Source: Sphaeroforma sirkka (taxonomy: Eukaryota > Opisthokonta > Ichthyosporea > Ichthyophonida). From it: a stretch of DNA of 64,000 nt. Positions within the stretch are counted from its first letter, which is position 1. Each line of letters begins with the position of its first letter. Below are positions 21,283 to 33,275 of the stretch, one piece after another. Where the stretch lies: positions 1 through 64,000 of the forward strand of contig LUCW03001772.1 of NCBI GenBank assembly GCA_001586965.3. Direction: 5' to 3'. The translations under genes and the position numbers were made by a program. The notes below the pieces were generated by a model that did not search any database, had not been told where the DNA came from, and saw only the letters and a program-made list of their open reading frames with translations.

Positions 21283-24200
21283 TTATTGTTGTTGTGCCGC
21301 TTTCTTCTTCTGCCGAGTTTGCTCGGCTTTGTGGTATGCGATGTCATTCGGATCGTCAAAAGCTTCGGCTGACTCCCAAGTTGGATTACCTTTCCGCCAG
21401 CGAGCCAAGTATTCTGTATTCCCTGTGGAATCATTCTGTCTATGTCGAATGATGTAACGGAAAGAGGAAATATCCTGCCGCATATGATCTTCTAAAGGCT
21501 TTTCGGTGGCTCTATGAACTAATCGCAAAGTTCCACTCTAACTGGTTTACCTTTGAAAGTATCTGGAAATGAACCATCCTTGTGTGTCAGTTCATATCCT
21601 TGTCCCTGTCTGGCTTTGACAACGTATGGTCCAGACATTGGTCGCATTGCTTTGGTTGTGCGACCTTCGGACCGTACAATCACCACATTCCCTGATTGAA
21701 AGGCGATAAAATCTTACGCATGGAGGCGGTCAAACTGCTTGGATAGTGTGTCTGCGTATTTCTGCGTGACCTGGTGAAGCGTCGGCAAGATAGTGTCGTG
21801 CAAACGATCCAGCCGGTGTGCCCAAGCCTCATTGGTGACCGGCTGATTCCCCCGAAGACCATCCGTGAAGTCAGCAAACGAAACATGACGGCGACCGAAG
21901 TAAGCACTGAATGGTGCTGTCTTGTGTCGCCGAGATATTCGGAGGTTCTGGCACAGCATAATAAGTGGTAGTCGGACATCCCATGCCGTAGGTAAAGATT
22001 CACATAGCTTGCGAACTCCTTCGTGTATCTGTGTCTTCTCTCCGCTGCTCCCAGAACCTGAGGACGATATGGTGGCGACTTCGCATGCATCACTCCAACT
22101 TCTTGAGTTATTAGTTTAACAATCTTGTTCGGAAACTCGCCTCCCTCGTCTGATTGGATTTTCCTGGGAAGACCATGTTCCCCAAACACCTCCATAAGTT
22201 TCGATGTCACCACTTTTGCTGATTTTGTGGCCGTTGCTCTTAATATCGAGTACCCCGTTGCTATATCCAAGACGTGCAATATATATCGATTTCCTGCTGC
22301 TGAAACTAATGGCATTGGAATCATGTCGACTTGAATATGATCCCACGGATTCTTTGCCGTTATATCAATCATCGGGTGAAATCCCTTTCGTAACACCCTC
22401 TGTCCTAGACATGTGTAACAGTTTCTCCTAACTGTTTGTGCAAGTTCCAAAGCGTTAGGCCACAAATGTCCGTTCTACTGTAGTTGAGCAACTGTATCCT
22501 CTGCTCTATGATGCCCAATCTCATGCTGACACAAGGTGAGCTGTGTGCGACGGCTTATCTCTTGCTCATCTGGAGAATCCGTCATGGCTACTTCCGAGGT
22601 AGCGATCGATACTAGCCGAGACGTATCTAATGGGGTGACTTTCGATACTGAGGACGGTTCGGCATATCCCAATCGTGCTGAAAACGTCGCTGGAAGGCTG
22701 TAACCATTGCGTGGGCCTACTCTGGCAATGACTGTGTGACCCCATGGTGTCTTGCCATTCGCATACTTTCCGTATTTGAGGAAGGAGTGGGCTGTCCTTG
22801 GAACAAATACTGGGTCTCTTTGTAGAAGCGACTTGAATAACTGAAACCAAGGCTCGTGGGGCGCCCACCGTGGACACACCGTAGCTGTGGCCCTCTCTGA
22901 TCGTATCTTGCGCAACATTCTATGGATTAATCTCCATGGTGGGTTCATCCATCCGTCTATATCTTTCCAACAATATGCAAACGCTCCACCCCTGTCATCG
23001 TCGATGTAGTATCGTGGCAAATGGTGATCCTGTTGCGAAGCAAAGACATCGACATTATTCTCACCCGTAATCCGTTGCGCTTGCTCAAAGTAATCTGGAA
23101 AAAGTTGCCAACATTCGGCATATAGTACCTCCGGGTCCTCAGTCTCAACAGTTCCCTCATGGAGCCTAGATCACGCGTCTGGTAGCACGTTCTTTATACC
23201 CGGGATGTGCGAGATAGTGAAATTGAAAGGCGCTATGATGTGATGCCATCGTTGTAGCATCGGATTCAGCTTCAGCTGTGTGTTCATATACACCAAAGCC
23301 TTGTGATCAGTCAACACTGAAAAGCGTTGACCTTCGAGATGATCCCGGAAGTGTGTGAGACCATATACCAAGGCCGATAATTCCTTCATGGGTGTTGCGT
23401 AATTGCGCTGTGCTGCGTTGAGGGTCTTGCTGAAGAACATTAGGTATTGCTTCTTCCCTTCTATGGTCTGGAACAATGCACTTCCGATACCGTAGTCGCT
23501 TACATCCGTTTCGAGTTGTAAAGGTACTTCGTCGACGGGAAATTTCAACACTACTGCCTCAACTATGGCTTGCTTCATGGCATCCCAAGCTTGCTGGTGT
23601 CTCTGTTCCCACCTGTCTCCAATGACTTTCTTAGGCCTCAGTCTTACGAATTCCCGGAGTGGGGCAACTACCTCTGCAAAGTTTGGTAGGTGCTCGTGAA
23701 GAAAGTTGGCTAATCCCAAGGCCGATACAATGTCTTTGTACTTCTTCGGGGTTGGCCAGTCAATGAGCTTGGCCTGCTTTTCATGGCAAATATCAATTCC
23801 GGCCTTCGATACTCGCTTCCCTAGGATCATGACTACTTTGACTGCAAAATGACATTTTGAAGGGTTTAGCTTGAAACTGTGGTACGTCAGCCGCCGAATG
23901 ACCTCTTTCACTACTCGTACGTGTTCCTCGTAGTCATCTGTTGCTATTACGATGTCGTCCAGGTAGTGGTATGCCGGAAGTCCTTGTAATATCACACTCA
24001 GTGTACGCTGAAACTGCTGCGTCAGTGTGTGTAGTCCAAATGGCGCTGATGTAAAAGAATACTGGCTCTTACCATGTGTGGAACTGAATAGATACTGAGA
24101 ATCAGGGTGAATTGGGGGTCGATGGTACGCTGCGGTTCGATCCAATGTCGTGTAATATCTCTTCCCTTTGATGTTACCAATGATGTCGTTGATACGGGGA

Positions 24201-25051
24201 ATAATGAACTGATCCGCCGGTATTAATGCATTCACCGCTCTGAGGTCCAAACACACTCACGCTTTCTTTAGTTCTCCAGATTGAGGATACTCTGGCACAG
24301 CGAGCAAGGGTAAGTTGATGGAAGTGGCTGTATCCCTTTGAACTATGACCAAATCTTGAATCCACTTCTGCACCTGTCTATCTACCCATGGTATCCATTT
24401 GTCTGCTACAAAGTTCCTTACTCCTTTCCGCATCCTTGCAGCTTGATCTGGTGTCACTGGCAATCTAACTTCGCCTCCTTCCAGTCTGCACCTGTCCTTT
24501 TCTCGAATACCGTCATTGTCCCTCAGTTCTTTGTCTAGTTCCAGGCGAACACCGGTTTCCTCGGTCAAATCTGGTGGTCGTCTCAACGGTATTGGTTCCA
24601 ATAGTTTGTCTAGCTCCGTTGGATATATAGGTGCGAATGGCGATTGAAGGCCTCCCACGCATAACCCTAAGCCAGGCATAAGATCCTGGCCTACGATCGC
24701 GTGGATAACCGATGGTAGATTCAATAGCTCGAAAGACTGTTCTGTGAGCTCTAGACCATATCGTACTGGAGTTTGTACGGTGGAGCCTATTCGCCGTGTA
24801 CGAAGACTACGATCAGCTAGGTGTATATAGGATCTCTCCGGAGCCGACTTAATTTGCAATCCCCAATCGTGTGCGGATGTCGAATCAATGCAACTTCTGT
24901 TTGCCCCAGAATCCACTAACGCCCTGCATGTCTTACCGTTAATCAGGATGGATATGAATACTCGATTGTCCATTGAAAGTAATGGATCTTTAATCGATAG
25001 TATCACAGGTGTGCTAGACGGGAAAACTAAAGTTGCATCTGCATCCGACAC
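21283..25051 (-). pseudogene. pol: A2 pol (PR-RT-RNase H-MT-like-IN-chromodomain)
   Basis: Follows gag in the same frame after a single terminator. Motifs in order are LVDSGANRSCIDS (retropepsin active site), the YHYLDDIVIATDD polymerase box (about 23,960), LETDVSDYGIGSALF (RNase H), GWMNPPWRLIHRML (MT-like block), an HHCC-type integrase zinc finger (GHHRAEDTVAQL ... CYTCLGQ), HIQVDMIPMP and QSDEGGEFPNK (integrase catalytic Asp blocks) and FRYIIRHRQNDSTGN with EYLARW and PTWESAEAF (chromodomain, which in chromoviruses is thought to guide integration to modified histones). It is fairly well preserved, with only a handful of breaks. Confidence 0.9.
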
Positions 25052-25060
25052 CCTTACATC

Positions 25061-27091
25061 CTATACATGATCGCTGCCTATGGTTTCCCACGTTGCATCC
25101 ACTTCCAACTCACCCTGTTCGATTTCGTCTGGGTGTGCCAGTATGGAAGCAATGTGCGTGTCTGTAGGCGTGGTCTCCTCATGCTCCGTTTGCTGGTCGT
25201 CTGAGTCTATCAGAGCCGTAATGGTGTTGACCGCGGGCAAACTCTTATTGAAGGATACGCCTTGCTTGAATCCTCGGCCCGGGTTGGATGTGAATCCAAC
25301 CCGTTTGTTCGACTGGTAGTGCTTGCAGGATGATATATGCCTGAAACTGGGTGGGGCACCCGCTCTGCACGCGTAACACGTGGTGGTCGTAGACGTGCTT
25401 GTGCGTTGTGTGCTGCCTCCTCCTGTATTCGTATTTAAAATACGATCTCGTTGTTGGGCTGGAAGCTGTCTACGCCGATCCCCCACATTCATCTGTGTCC
25501 GTACCCGTTGTCTGAGGATGGCATCGGTTTCTTGTATGTCTGGATTTAAAATGCGGAGAAGGTCTTCAGCCTCCAGCTGGTCCCAACCTATGTGGTGTTG
25601 TAGCGTGCGTTCATATGTCATATTACCTGTCAGGTCCTCGAGGGCCTGTATGAGGCAGTGATTAAGCAGCCGCTTAGGAATTGCTCGCTCCCAGGCTCTC
25701 TTGTGAACTTCCACAATCTTGTTCAAATGTTCCCTGGCTGACTCTACATCCTTGGTACGGGGATTACCCTTCGCCAACTTCTTAAAGGTAGGGTCTACGG
25801 TGGCCTTGCTCTCATGTTGACAGATTTGGTCTATGACCTGTTCCGCCGGATATACCCTCAGCTGATTATGGTTGTCACGGAGATAGTCAATTGTGGCCTT
25901 TGCTGCCTTAAAATGTATGAGTACCTTATAGAACCAACGTACCATCCACGACTCATCTAGTCCTGAGACATGGGCGTTCTTCAGTGCCTCTTCCAGCGCC
26001 CCTCGTGTGTCTCTATCGGCTGTGCTGCTTAATTGATAACGGTCTAAAGGCCAATCGGGCCATGTCCGTGGCTCCGGATCTCTGTTCTTCCTGATAGCTT
26101 CCAATTGAGTATTCAACGCTCCTTTCAGTGTATCGATCGTGGACGTTAGTAATGTACATCTTGGGACATCGTAGTTTCCCTGTGCTCGACAAAGTTCATC
26201 CACAAAGAAAGATATCTTCCCTTCGAGGCGTTGACACATGGATCGGCGGTGCTCGTTCCACTGCGCTGGTGTCATGATCGGCTCTCTCGCCTGTTCGTCA
26301 TTGTGCGGTCGTTTTCTGCTGCCATGAACATTACCGTCGTCGACGTCACTAGACTTGCGCTTACCGTCGTCGTCGTAACTAGCCTTGCGCATATCCTGCA
26401 TCGATCGCGCGAAGTCTCGGTGCTGTCGACTGAGTTCCCATCGTCTACGTAGTTGTTCTCGTTCGGCTTCCCTACGATAATCCCCATGTGGGTCGTTCAA
26501 ATATTGCTCTAGCTGTCGGCCCCTGATTTCGTCAGATTTTTGCTGACGAGTGCCCGTGGCCCACCCTGACATATTGCTATGCCATTGGACTTGTCGCTCA
26601 TCCCCGTTGCCTGCGAGGGAATCCTGACTTGCATTGGTGAAACTCCCCGATCGAGTTCGCTTTCGAGTGAAATCTCGTTCAGGTGCTCGGTGAAAAGACT
26701 GCCATGAATGCGGTCTATCACCCGCTGAATGAATGCCCGAGGTACCTCGGACATTGGCTACCCTGTGTCGCTCAGCTGCTGGTTCAGCAGACTTTGAACG
26801 ACTAGTATGCCTAATCACAAATTGCACCTCACTGTCTTCTGGATCTGCTCTCCCTCTTGCCGATAAGCGAGACCCGTGCCCCAACTGATGTTGCCTGCTT
26901 GCTGCCTGGCGCATGTCTTGGTCTGTCTGTTCATATCGCGGTTGTTCATCTCTTCGACACGATGCTACTGTCTGGCACGAAGAAGCTGTGCCTCCTTGGT
27001 GGGTCTGCTTGAAATCTGACAAGGATCTCTGGGTTGCTTTGCCGTCGCGACGAGTGCGTCGAGGGCTACGGGGTGCTGGACGCATAGGCAT
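25061..27091 (-). CDS. gag: A2 gag (676 residues)
   Basis: Long open frame starting MPMRPAPRSPRRTRR. The N-terminal half is very basic and low in complexity (Arg, Gln, Ser, Asp rich). The middle is helical and capsid-like (about residues 280-540). A C-terminal CYACRAGAPPSFRHISSCKH segment (about residue 600) resembles a CCHC knuckle. The acidic tail ends just before pol. Gag forms the particle and binds RNA. Length is generous for a Gypsy gag, mainly because of the basic N-terminal extension. It is the only long intact coding region among the elements here. Confidence 0.85.
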   Translation of the reverse strand: MPMRPAPRSPRRTRRDGKATQRSLSDFKQTHQGGTASSCQTVASCRRDEQPRYEQTDQDMRQAASRQHQLGHGSRLSARGRADPEDSEVQFVIRHTSRSKSAEPAAERHRVANVRGTSGIHSAGDRPHSWQSFHRAPERDFTRKRTRSGSFTNASQDSLAGNGDERQVQWHSNMSGWATGTRQQKSDEIRGRQLEQYLNDPHGDYRREAEREQLRRRWELSRQHRDFARSMQDMRKASYDDDGKRKSSDVDDGNVHGSRKRPHNDEQAREPIMTPAQWNEHRRSMCQRLEGKISFFVDELCRAQGNYDVPRCTLLTSTIDTLKGALNTQLEAIRKNRDPEPRTWPDWPLDRYQLSSTADRDTRGALEEALKNAHVSGLDESWMVRWFYKVLIHFKAAKATIDYLRDNHNQLRVYPAEQVIDQICQHESKATVDPTFKKLAKGNPRTKDVESAREHLNKIVEVHKRAWERAIPKRLLNHCLIQALEDLTGNMTYERTLQHHIGWDQLEAEDLLRILNPDIQETDAILRQRVRTQMNVGDRRRQLPAQQRDRILNTNTGGGSTQRTSTSTTTTCYACRAGAPPSFRHISSCKHYQSNKRVGFTSNPGRGFKQGVSFNKSLPAVNTITALIDSDDQQTEHEETTPTDTHIASILAHPDEIEQGELEVDATWETIGSDHV

Positions 27092-27876
27092 CTTGATGTT
27101 AAGACTTCGATGTATGGCTTTGTGTTGTTGATGAATAGTTGGTCCAGATTGAAGGAGTGTCGGCTATTATATAATAGTTGAACTCAGCCATTTGTGTTAC
27201 ACATTTTCTTCCGCCGTTCTCCTCTCGTGATACCAAAATAGCTAATTATCATTGAATCATGTTGATGTCTGAAAGGTCTGCTTGCGGGTCCCCGAAAACT
27301 CGTTGCGCTCGAATACACCTTGCTCCTTAATGATTGCTAATCATTTTGTTTGGGTTGGTTTTGTTAATGAGTACTCGTTTTGCTTTCCTTTGCTCTGCCT
27401 ATAGGAGTAATTAAGAGTTGCTGATAGACTCGAGGCGTGTTCAATGATCAACCGTCTGTCGTGTTCTAGCGTTCTGAATGCTCCTTTAATCCAACCTTCG
27501 GACCACTGTACTCCAACATCAATCAAACCCGAGGCCTGCAGCCAGGAAGTTCAGGTCAAGGTTCACAAATATAACCTTGAAGCCCAAGGTAGTTACATCG
27601 GTTTTGAAGTTGGAAAACAAAAAAAAATTCCCTATTCAAACCAACTTGAGTGTACTTGCACGATGCCTGATAAGTGCTGTCTACTCTTGCAGGTACTATT
27701 TCTTCTGTTCCTTGCAAGAGTCCGCTGCATCTTGACGATTCGCCTTATACGTCGGTGATAATGTTCTCGTTCTCCTTAGTTTTCACCAACAATCATACAA
27801 CCGTACCATGCTACTTGTTGGTCCTACGGCTGATTCACTTACGTTGACTTCCTTTCTCTCTAGAATGGAAATTCAA

Positions 27877-27911
<35 letters not shown>
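27877..27911. repeat. (TA)n microsatellite
   Basis: Pure alternating TA run; a shorter one follows at about 28,013-28,029. Confidence 0.95.
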
Positions 27912-27916
<5 letters not shown>

Positions 27917-28242
27917 ATGTATTCTGTCTTGTAACATCGGTAAATGTGTCTTCTAGTTGTGTGTTGGTCGTGGGTTCAATATTCTCCGTGATATCCGTGA
28001 TTTTTTTTTATCTATATATATATATATATTTCGTGACCATCGAAGTTCGCGCATGCAACGATGGCGACACATTCGACTCGAGATATTTTCGAAAATCGAT
28101 CTTTATAACCATGCCAGTCTTTTCGTCTAGCCAATTGATTACCAAAACTTGCTCCGTAGTTGATATTTGTTGAAAATACGAGTTGAAATCGCATTTTTTC
28201 TGTCTCAGTTTCTCCCAAAATGTATCCTAGCTCCTCTTCTGC

Positions 28243-28307
<65 letters not shown>

Positions 28308-28330
28308 CATATATTATATATATATATATC
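28243..28330. repeat. (TA)n microsatellite
   Basis: About 60 bp of pure TA, then interrupted TA runs to about 28,330. Confidence 0.95.
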
Positions 28331-28757
28331 GCCTGACACTGTCGATTCTACATTGCTACCTGCTTTTCTTGATCACCTCTATCTGCCCTTTGTCGTCGCT
28401 GTACTCGCCCACACCTATGAAAATATGCCATATCGACCTTCTCTACGCCAAATTACGTTCTTCTATACCCCTAACTGCGATACTGCATCATGTTCGTGTT
28501 GTGCGGACTGACTAGGCCTTTCAAAACATTGTTCAAACGTCCTATGGCTGCTAATTAGTCAGAGGGAGGCCTTGATTGCCAAGCGACGGCCTGAAAAATC
28601 GCATTGGAATTGAAGTATCTGGATTTTCGGACCGAAGATGGATTAAAAAATCAAAAGAAGAATGAATGGTTGTTGGGAATTATTGTCGATATTTCAAATT
28701 GAACCCTATGTACAAACCAACGGTCGTAAATTATATAAAACTTATTGGAAAAAAAAA

Positions 28758-28933
<176 letters not shown>

Positions 28934-29096
28934 AATAAAAAAGTAGTAGTATTCGACCGGATGGTCGGATAACTAATTGTTCTATAAAAATTAAAATTAA
29001 AAATGCTCATCAGCTAAATAATCTGGGCACCTGTTAATTTCTGCATATATTACTAATCACTCCAATTTGCTCTAGAATTATAATAATAATAAAATC

Positions 29097-29151
<55 letters not shown>
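29097..29151. repeat. Compound (TA)n-(GT)n microsatellite
   Basis: TA run passing into GT at about 29,133. Confidence 0.95.
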
Positions 29152-29410
29152 AAATCACGCAAGCGTATCAAACCGAGCAAAACGGAAGGGGAGTTTTCTT
29201 TTCACTCATCTGTGCTCGGAAGACTTTGCTCCTTTCGTAATTTGCAAGCTCCTTTCAGCTACCCGATTCTGAGGGAGATCAACTCCTGTAATTTGTCAAT
29301 AAAACGAATTTCTCCGTCCACTATTATCCTTGAGATAAAATCGAATAATACACCTAAAGAAACTAGTCGTAAAAATGTAGTAAACACATCAAAATACGAT
29401 ACTAAAACCT

Positions 29411-29555
29411 ACTGAGTCTCCCTGAGGCTCAGTGCGGTATATCTATTCTTATATTTGATTGTCTACGTGGTCTACAAATAATTCACCTCGTGTGAATTAA
29501 TTGTGAACTAATTCTAAATCCACACTGATAGTGGTTTGAGAGAACTTTTACTACA
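29411..29555 (-). repeat. Short LTR-like segment at the 3' end of A3
   Basis: Same 145-bp sequence as 20,711-20,855, with only scattered differences and the same start (TGTAGTAAAA on the minus strand) and the same hairpin end. Both copies stop at the same place, which argues for a true border. Confidence 0.6.
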
Positions 29556-29640
29556 AAAGCGGTAATGTGCTGGCATTTATCCTCAGAGAGCTAGAGCATG
29601 GTGCTGGCATTTAACCTTAGCAAGCTAGAGGGCTCGGCTA
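29556..29640 (-). repeat. 3' minisatellite of A3
   Basis: Two to three units of TAGCTCTCTGAGGATAAATGCCAGCAC type (minus strand), matching the last units of the A1 array. Confidence 0.8.
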
Positions 29641-29739
29641 TTTGTTCACCACTCGAGCTGGTGACTAAACTGTAATTAAACATAACTTAATAATAACTAT
29701 TAACAAATTTCTTGTCTAACTATAACTGGTCTCTCCGGC

Positions 29740-30838
29740 GTTTCCGAGCTCGTGTCTGTGTGTAGTTGTGATATGCCACCATATCGTTAGCGTCCTCAAA
29801 AGCCTCAGCCGTTTCCTACGTCGGCACCCCTGCCCGCCAACGCACCAAGTATTCGAGCTTACCCGTCACATCATTTGTCCTATGTTTGATGATGTGACGG
29901 AACGTAGACCCGCCGTCTCTGCAAAGAGTCTCATTCAACGGTGGGTCTGTGCTGCGGTGGACTAACCGTAGAAGCTCAACCCGTACCGGCTTTCCCTTAA
30001 ACTCCTGGGGAGTGAACCCATCTCTATGTGTAAGGTCGTAACCTTGCCCGTTGCGGCCTTTAACTACATATGGGCCGAACAGTGGGCGTATAGCTTCCGA
30101 AGTGTGCCCCTGCGACTTTACCATCACGACGTCGCCTTCATCAAAGTGCACTAAATCGTGGGCGTGTAACCGATCAAACATCTTCGTCAATTTATCCGTG
30201 TAGGTCGTCGTGATCTTGTGTAGTGTAGGCAAAATCGTATCCTGGAGCTGGTCCAACCGTTGTGCCCACGTGTCATTAGTAACCGGTTGTTGCTCTGGGA
30301 CGTCATCGGTGAAATCCGCAAACGGCACGTGTCGACGGCCAAAATAGACACCAAATGGTGCGCTCTTGTGTCGTCGGTTTTGGTACAGCATTGTAAAAGG
30401 AAGACGTTCGTCCCACGCTTGGGGTACCGCCTCACAGACGGTACGTATTGAACGTGTAATCTCCTTGTGTCTACGTTCCGTCGCGCCCGACACCTGTGGT
30501 CTATACGGTGGTGATACTTTGTGAAGTATACCCACTTCCTTGACAATGAGGGCAACCATGTTGGTAGTAAACTCGTTACCCATATCTGTCTGTAGCTTGC
30601 GCGGGAAGCCGTGTTCGCCAAAGATAGACAGCAATATCCGTGCGGTGGTATCCTTCGTCTTATCCGGTGTAACCCGCAAGATTGGATAGCCGGAAGCCAC
30701 ATCTAAGACATGGAGGACAAATTTATTCTGTGCGGGTTCGGTCAGTGAATGACCGAGTGTGTATAGACTTGAAGACTCAACTTGTCGACGACAGAACGTA
30801 TCAGCAACGTACGCCAAGAATCCTCGGTTGAAACTCAC
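29740..30838 (-). pseudogene. pol: A3 integrase and chromodomain block
   Basis: Minus-strand block with LDVASGYPILRVTPDKTKD and QTDMGNEFTTNMVALIVKE (integrase core), PPYRPQVSGATERRHKE (the conserved segment near the catalytic Glu), and FRHIIKHRTNDVTGKLEYLVRW (chromodomain). It is close to A1. The integrase N-terminus and everything upstream are missing here. Confidence 0.85.
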
Positions 30839-31546
30839 CTAGCAATGAGTAAACGTTAATCGATGCGAAGAATGAATTATACATGTTTCATAAATGCATC
30901 AATTCAAGTGCAGAAATGTACCACAAACATATCAATTCAAGCACTGAAATGAATCACAGACATACCGATTCCAAGCTACGTAACAGGTCGAGTACGCCGT
31001 TTGTCTATTCTATTGAATTGGAAGTCACATCGCCAAACCTGCAAGTGTGTATGATGGTGGCTTTGGAATGTGCATATACTAAATAGAGCAGGGTGGAATG
31101 TTGTAAACAAAAGACTTACTTAATGTAAGCCAGTAGTTTGCATACAAAAAGCTAAGTCTCTGTGATTGGATATGAGTATGTAAAGTAACTTAAATTTAGA
31201 AAGTAGTGTAAAATATATAGGTGATGGCGACAGTAGCCAGAAAGCAATGGCCACCATCAGTTAAGTTGGCAGTTAGTGTTCATAAGGAACTAACCTGCAT
31301 AAGATGCCATATGAGCGAAGGCATTCCAATTTGGACTTTTTAAAAAAAACATTGCAGACAATATTGAACCTGCGCCACCTGAGAGCATTATGCGAACATG
31401 TAGTCGGGTTACGTTCGTTTTCTTACAGTTCATCTAAATTGATAAGCTGCTGGTTCTTATAAATGTATCTCTGAGCAAAATAAAATAAAGAACACCAAAT
31501 GTTTACCATGTGGATTGGAAGCACAATACATGGCGACACTGAAACT

Positions 31547-31552
<6 letters not shown>

Positions 31553-31629
<77 letters not shown>

Positions 31630-31651
31630 CACTCACACACTCACATAAACG

Positions 31652-31709
<58 letters not shown>

Positions 31710-31735
31710 CCACACACACACACATACATACACGT

Positions 31736-31767
<32 letters not shown>

Positions 31768-31834
31768 ACACATATATTATACACACACACACACACACAA
31801 ACAAACAAACACACACAGACACACAATACACGCA

Positions 31835-31908
<74 letters not shown>

Positions 31909-31920
31909 CTCTCTTATATA
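31553..31920. repeat. Compound (TA)n/(CA)n microsatellite
   Basis: (TA)n to 31,626, then interleaved CA and TA runs, ending in a long (CA)n (about 31,845-31,905). Confidence 0.97.
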
Positions 31921-32614
31921 TATAAATTGAGAGGTATACTTTTACTCTAGTTCTCGTTAGTTTCGGGGTATTCGATAACAGCTTTTTCCTCTGCGTCTCC
32001 AACATTCTCAGATCCATCTACGCAAAATAGTTAAATAGGTTAAATTGATAAATACAGACAGTACATGTATGTTTAAAAGCAACCTCAAGCTATGCGTTTG
32101 CGGCTAGCTCAGAGCTTATCATACCTTCAATTCTCGGAGACTTTTAGATCGTTGTGTGTGTCCTTTTTTGGGCAACGGATTTCCGCTTTCTCGTGATCAT
32201 AATCTAGACAGTGTGTGTACGAAGCCCTAAGAATATTTGGCTTAGACTGGGTCGCTATGTAAGCGCAAGGCAACCCCCTTTATATGAGAGATGCAGGCAA
32301 AAATGATAATAGCGTTATTGTATTGTATATGTTTATGTTTCTGCACTTTCAGAAAATTACACCCTCCATAGGCCCCAGTGCATGTGTGTAAAATTTCGAC
32401 AGTTAAATTATTTTTATACATGTTCTTCTTTTTTTTTTTTTGGGGAGAGGGAGGGGTAAGGGAGGCAGGGTTGGGGGGGGTGGGGGGCTGCAGGACTAAA
32501 AACCCAAATAGAACCCAAGTTAGGGTAATTAGAGAACGTACCGTCGGACCCCAGTAAACTTATGTCACTGTTAACTACCCCGCACTGGTAGTGGATAGTG
32601 GGGTACCTATATAT

Positions 32615-32648
<34 letters not shown>

Positions 32649-33102
32649 ACCTTTCATGCTCTATACGTTATTTCAAATACACAAATGATTTGTACACAAA
32701 TTAAACGAGTTACATGCTGTACAGACTGCCTATGTCTACAAAGGAAGCAGCACATGTGTCCGAAATTTTGATCCCTTGGAATCAAAGAAACGGACATTGG
32801 AACCTGGCGATCGTTACATTGTATAAAGTAATGCTACAAATATTATATTAGATAGTATGCCAACTCCTGCTAGTCCTGATTCATATAGTAAGATGGAAAT
32901 ACAATTCACTCATATGGTCCTGTAAAAGACCATCATCAACCACGTGAGTTGCGCACTAGGCAGTGAGATAAGCTTGAATGGAGTATCATATACAAACAAC
33001 AAATAATAAAAGACAACATAATTTCCCTCAACAAATTTATTCGTCTAAACTTGATATAGCCGAAGGCTCTTTAATTTAAATTTAAACAAATTTTGCACGA
33101 TA

Positions 33103-33256
33103 AAGTCACTAAATGTACACAAACCAATTGTAATAGTCGCTAAATGTACATTTATCTGTACATATATGATCAATATTTTAGTACGTTTTCATCGAGAAGA
33201 AGGGTGAATGTACATATAGTGACTTTCCCACATTTTCAATGTACATTTAACGACTT
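33103..33256. repeat. Dyad-symmetric set of four 16-17-bp motifs
   Basis: AGTC(A/G)CTAAATGTACA occurs twice in direct orientation (about 33,104-33,119 and 33,135-33,150) and its reverse complement twice (TGTACATATAGTGACT at 33,209 and TGTACATTTAACGACT at 33,240). Spacing within each pair is about 31 bp on both sides, so the whole is symmetric about 33,180. Confidence 0.8.
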
Positions 33257-33275
33257 TGTTCATGATTGAATACCG

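Larger units (their letters stand above)
20711..27150 (-). mobile_element. A2: best-preserved family A chromodomain Gypsy element
   Basis: Minus-strand element in the order gag (27,091-25,061), retropepsin (around 24,930), RT (about 24,250-23,800), RNase H (about 23,520-23,230), MT-like block (about 23,100-22,830), integrase (about 22,560-21,980), chromodomain (about 21,480-21,310), diverged 3' minisatellite (about 21,175-21,060) and LTR-like end. Coding parts are largely open, with about five breaks in pol. The 5' LTR was not identified in 27,150-27,800. It is younger than A1 and A3 but not whole. Confidence 0.9.
30839..33275. other. 2.4 kb of unrelated DNA inside A3, no gene recognised
   Basis: Replaces the expected RT and RNase H part of A3. 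It contains the compound microsatellite at 31,553-31,920, a T/G-rich tract (about 32,430-32,487), a short (TA)n (about 32,610-32,646) and the dyad repeat at 33,103-33,256. No coding region was recognised. Confidence 0.6.

Noticed and set aside
25080-26452. Plus-strand frames opposite A2 gag
   Set aside because: Shadows of the minus-strand gag, without recognisable domains.
31546-32017. Frames rich in Cys-Val and His-Thr, up to 186 codons
   Set aside because: Compound (CA)n/(TA)n repeat with no real coding content.
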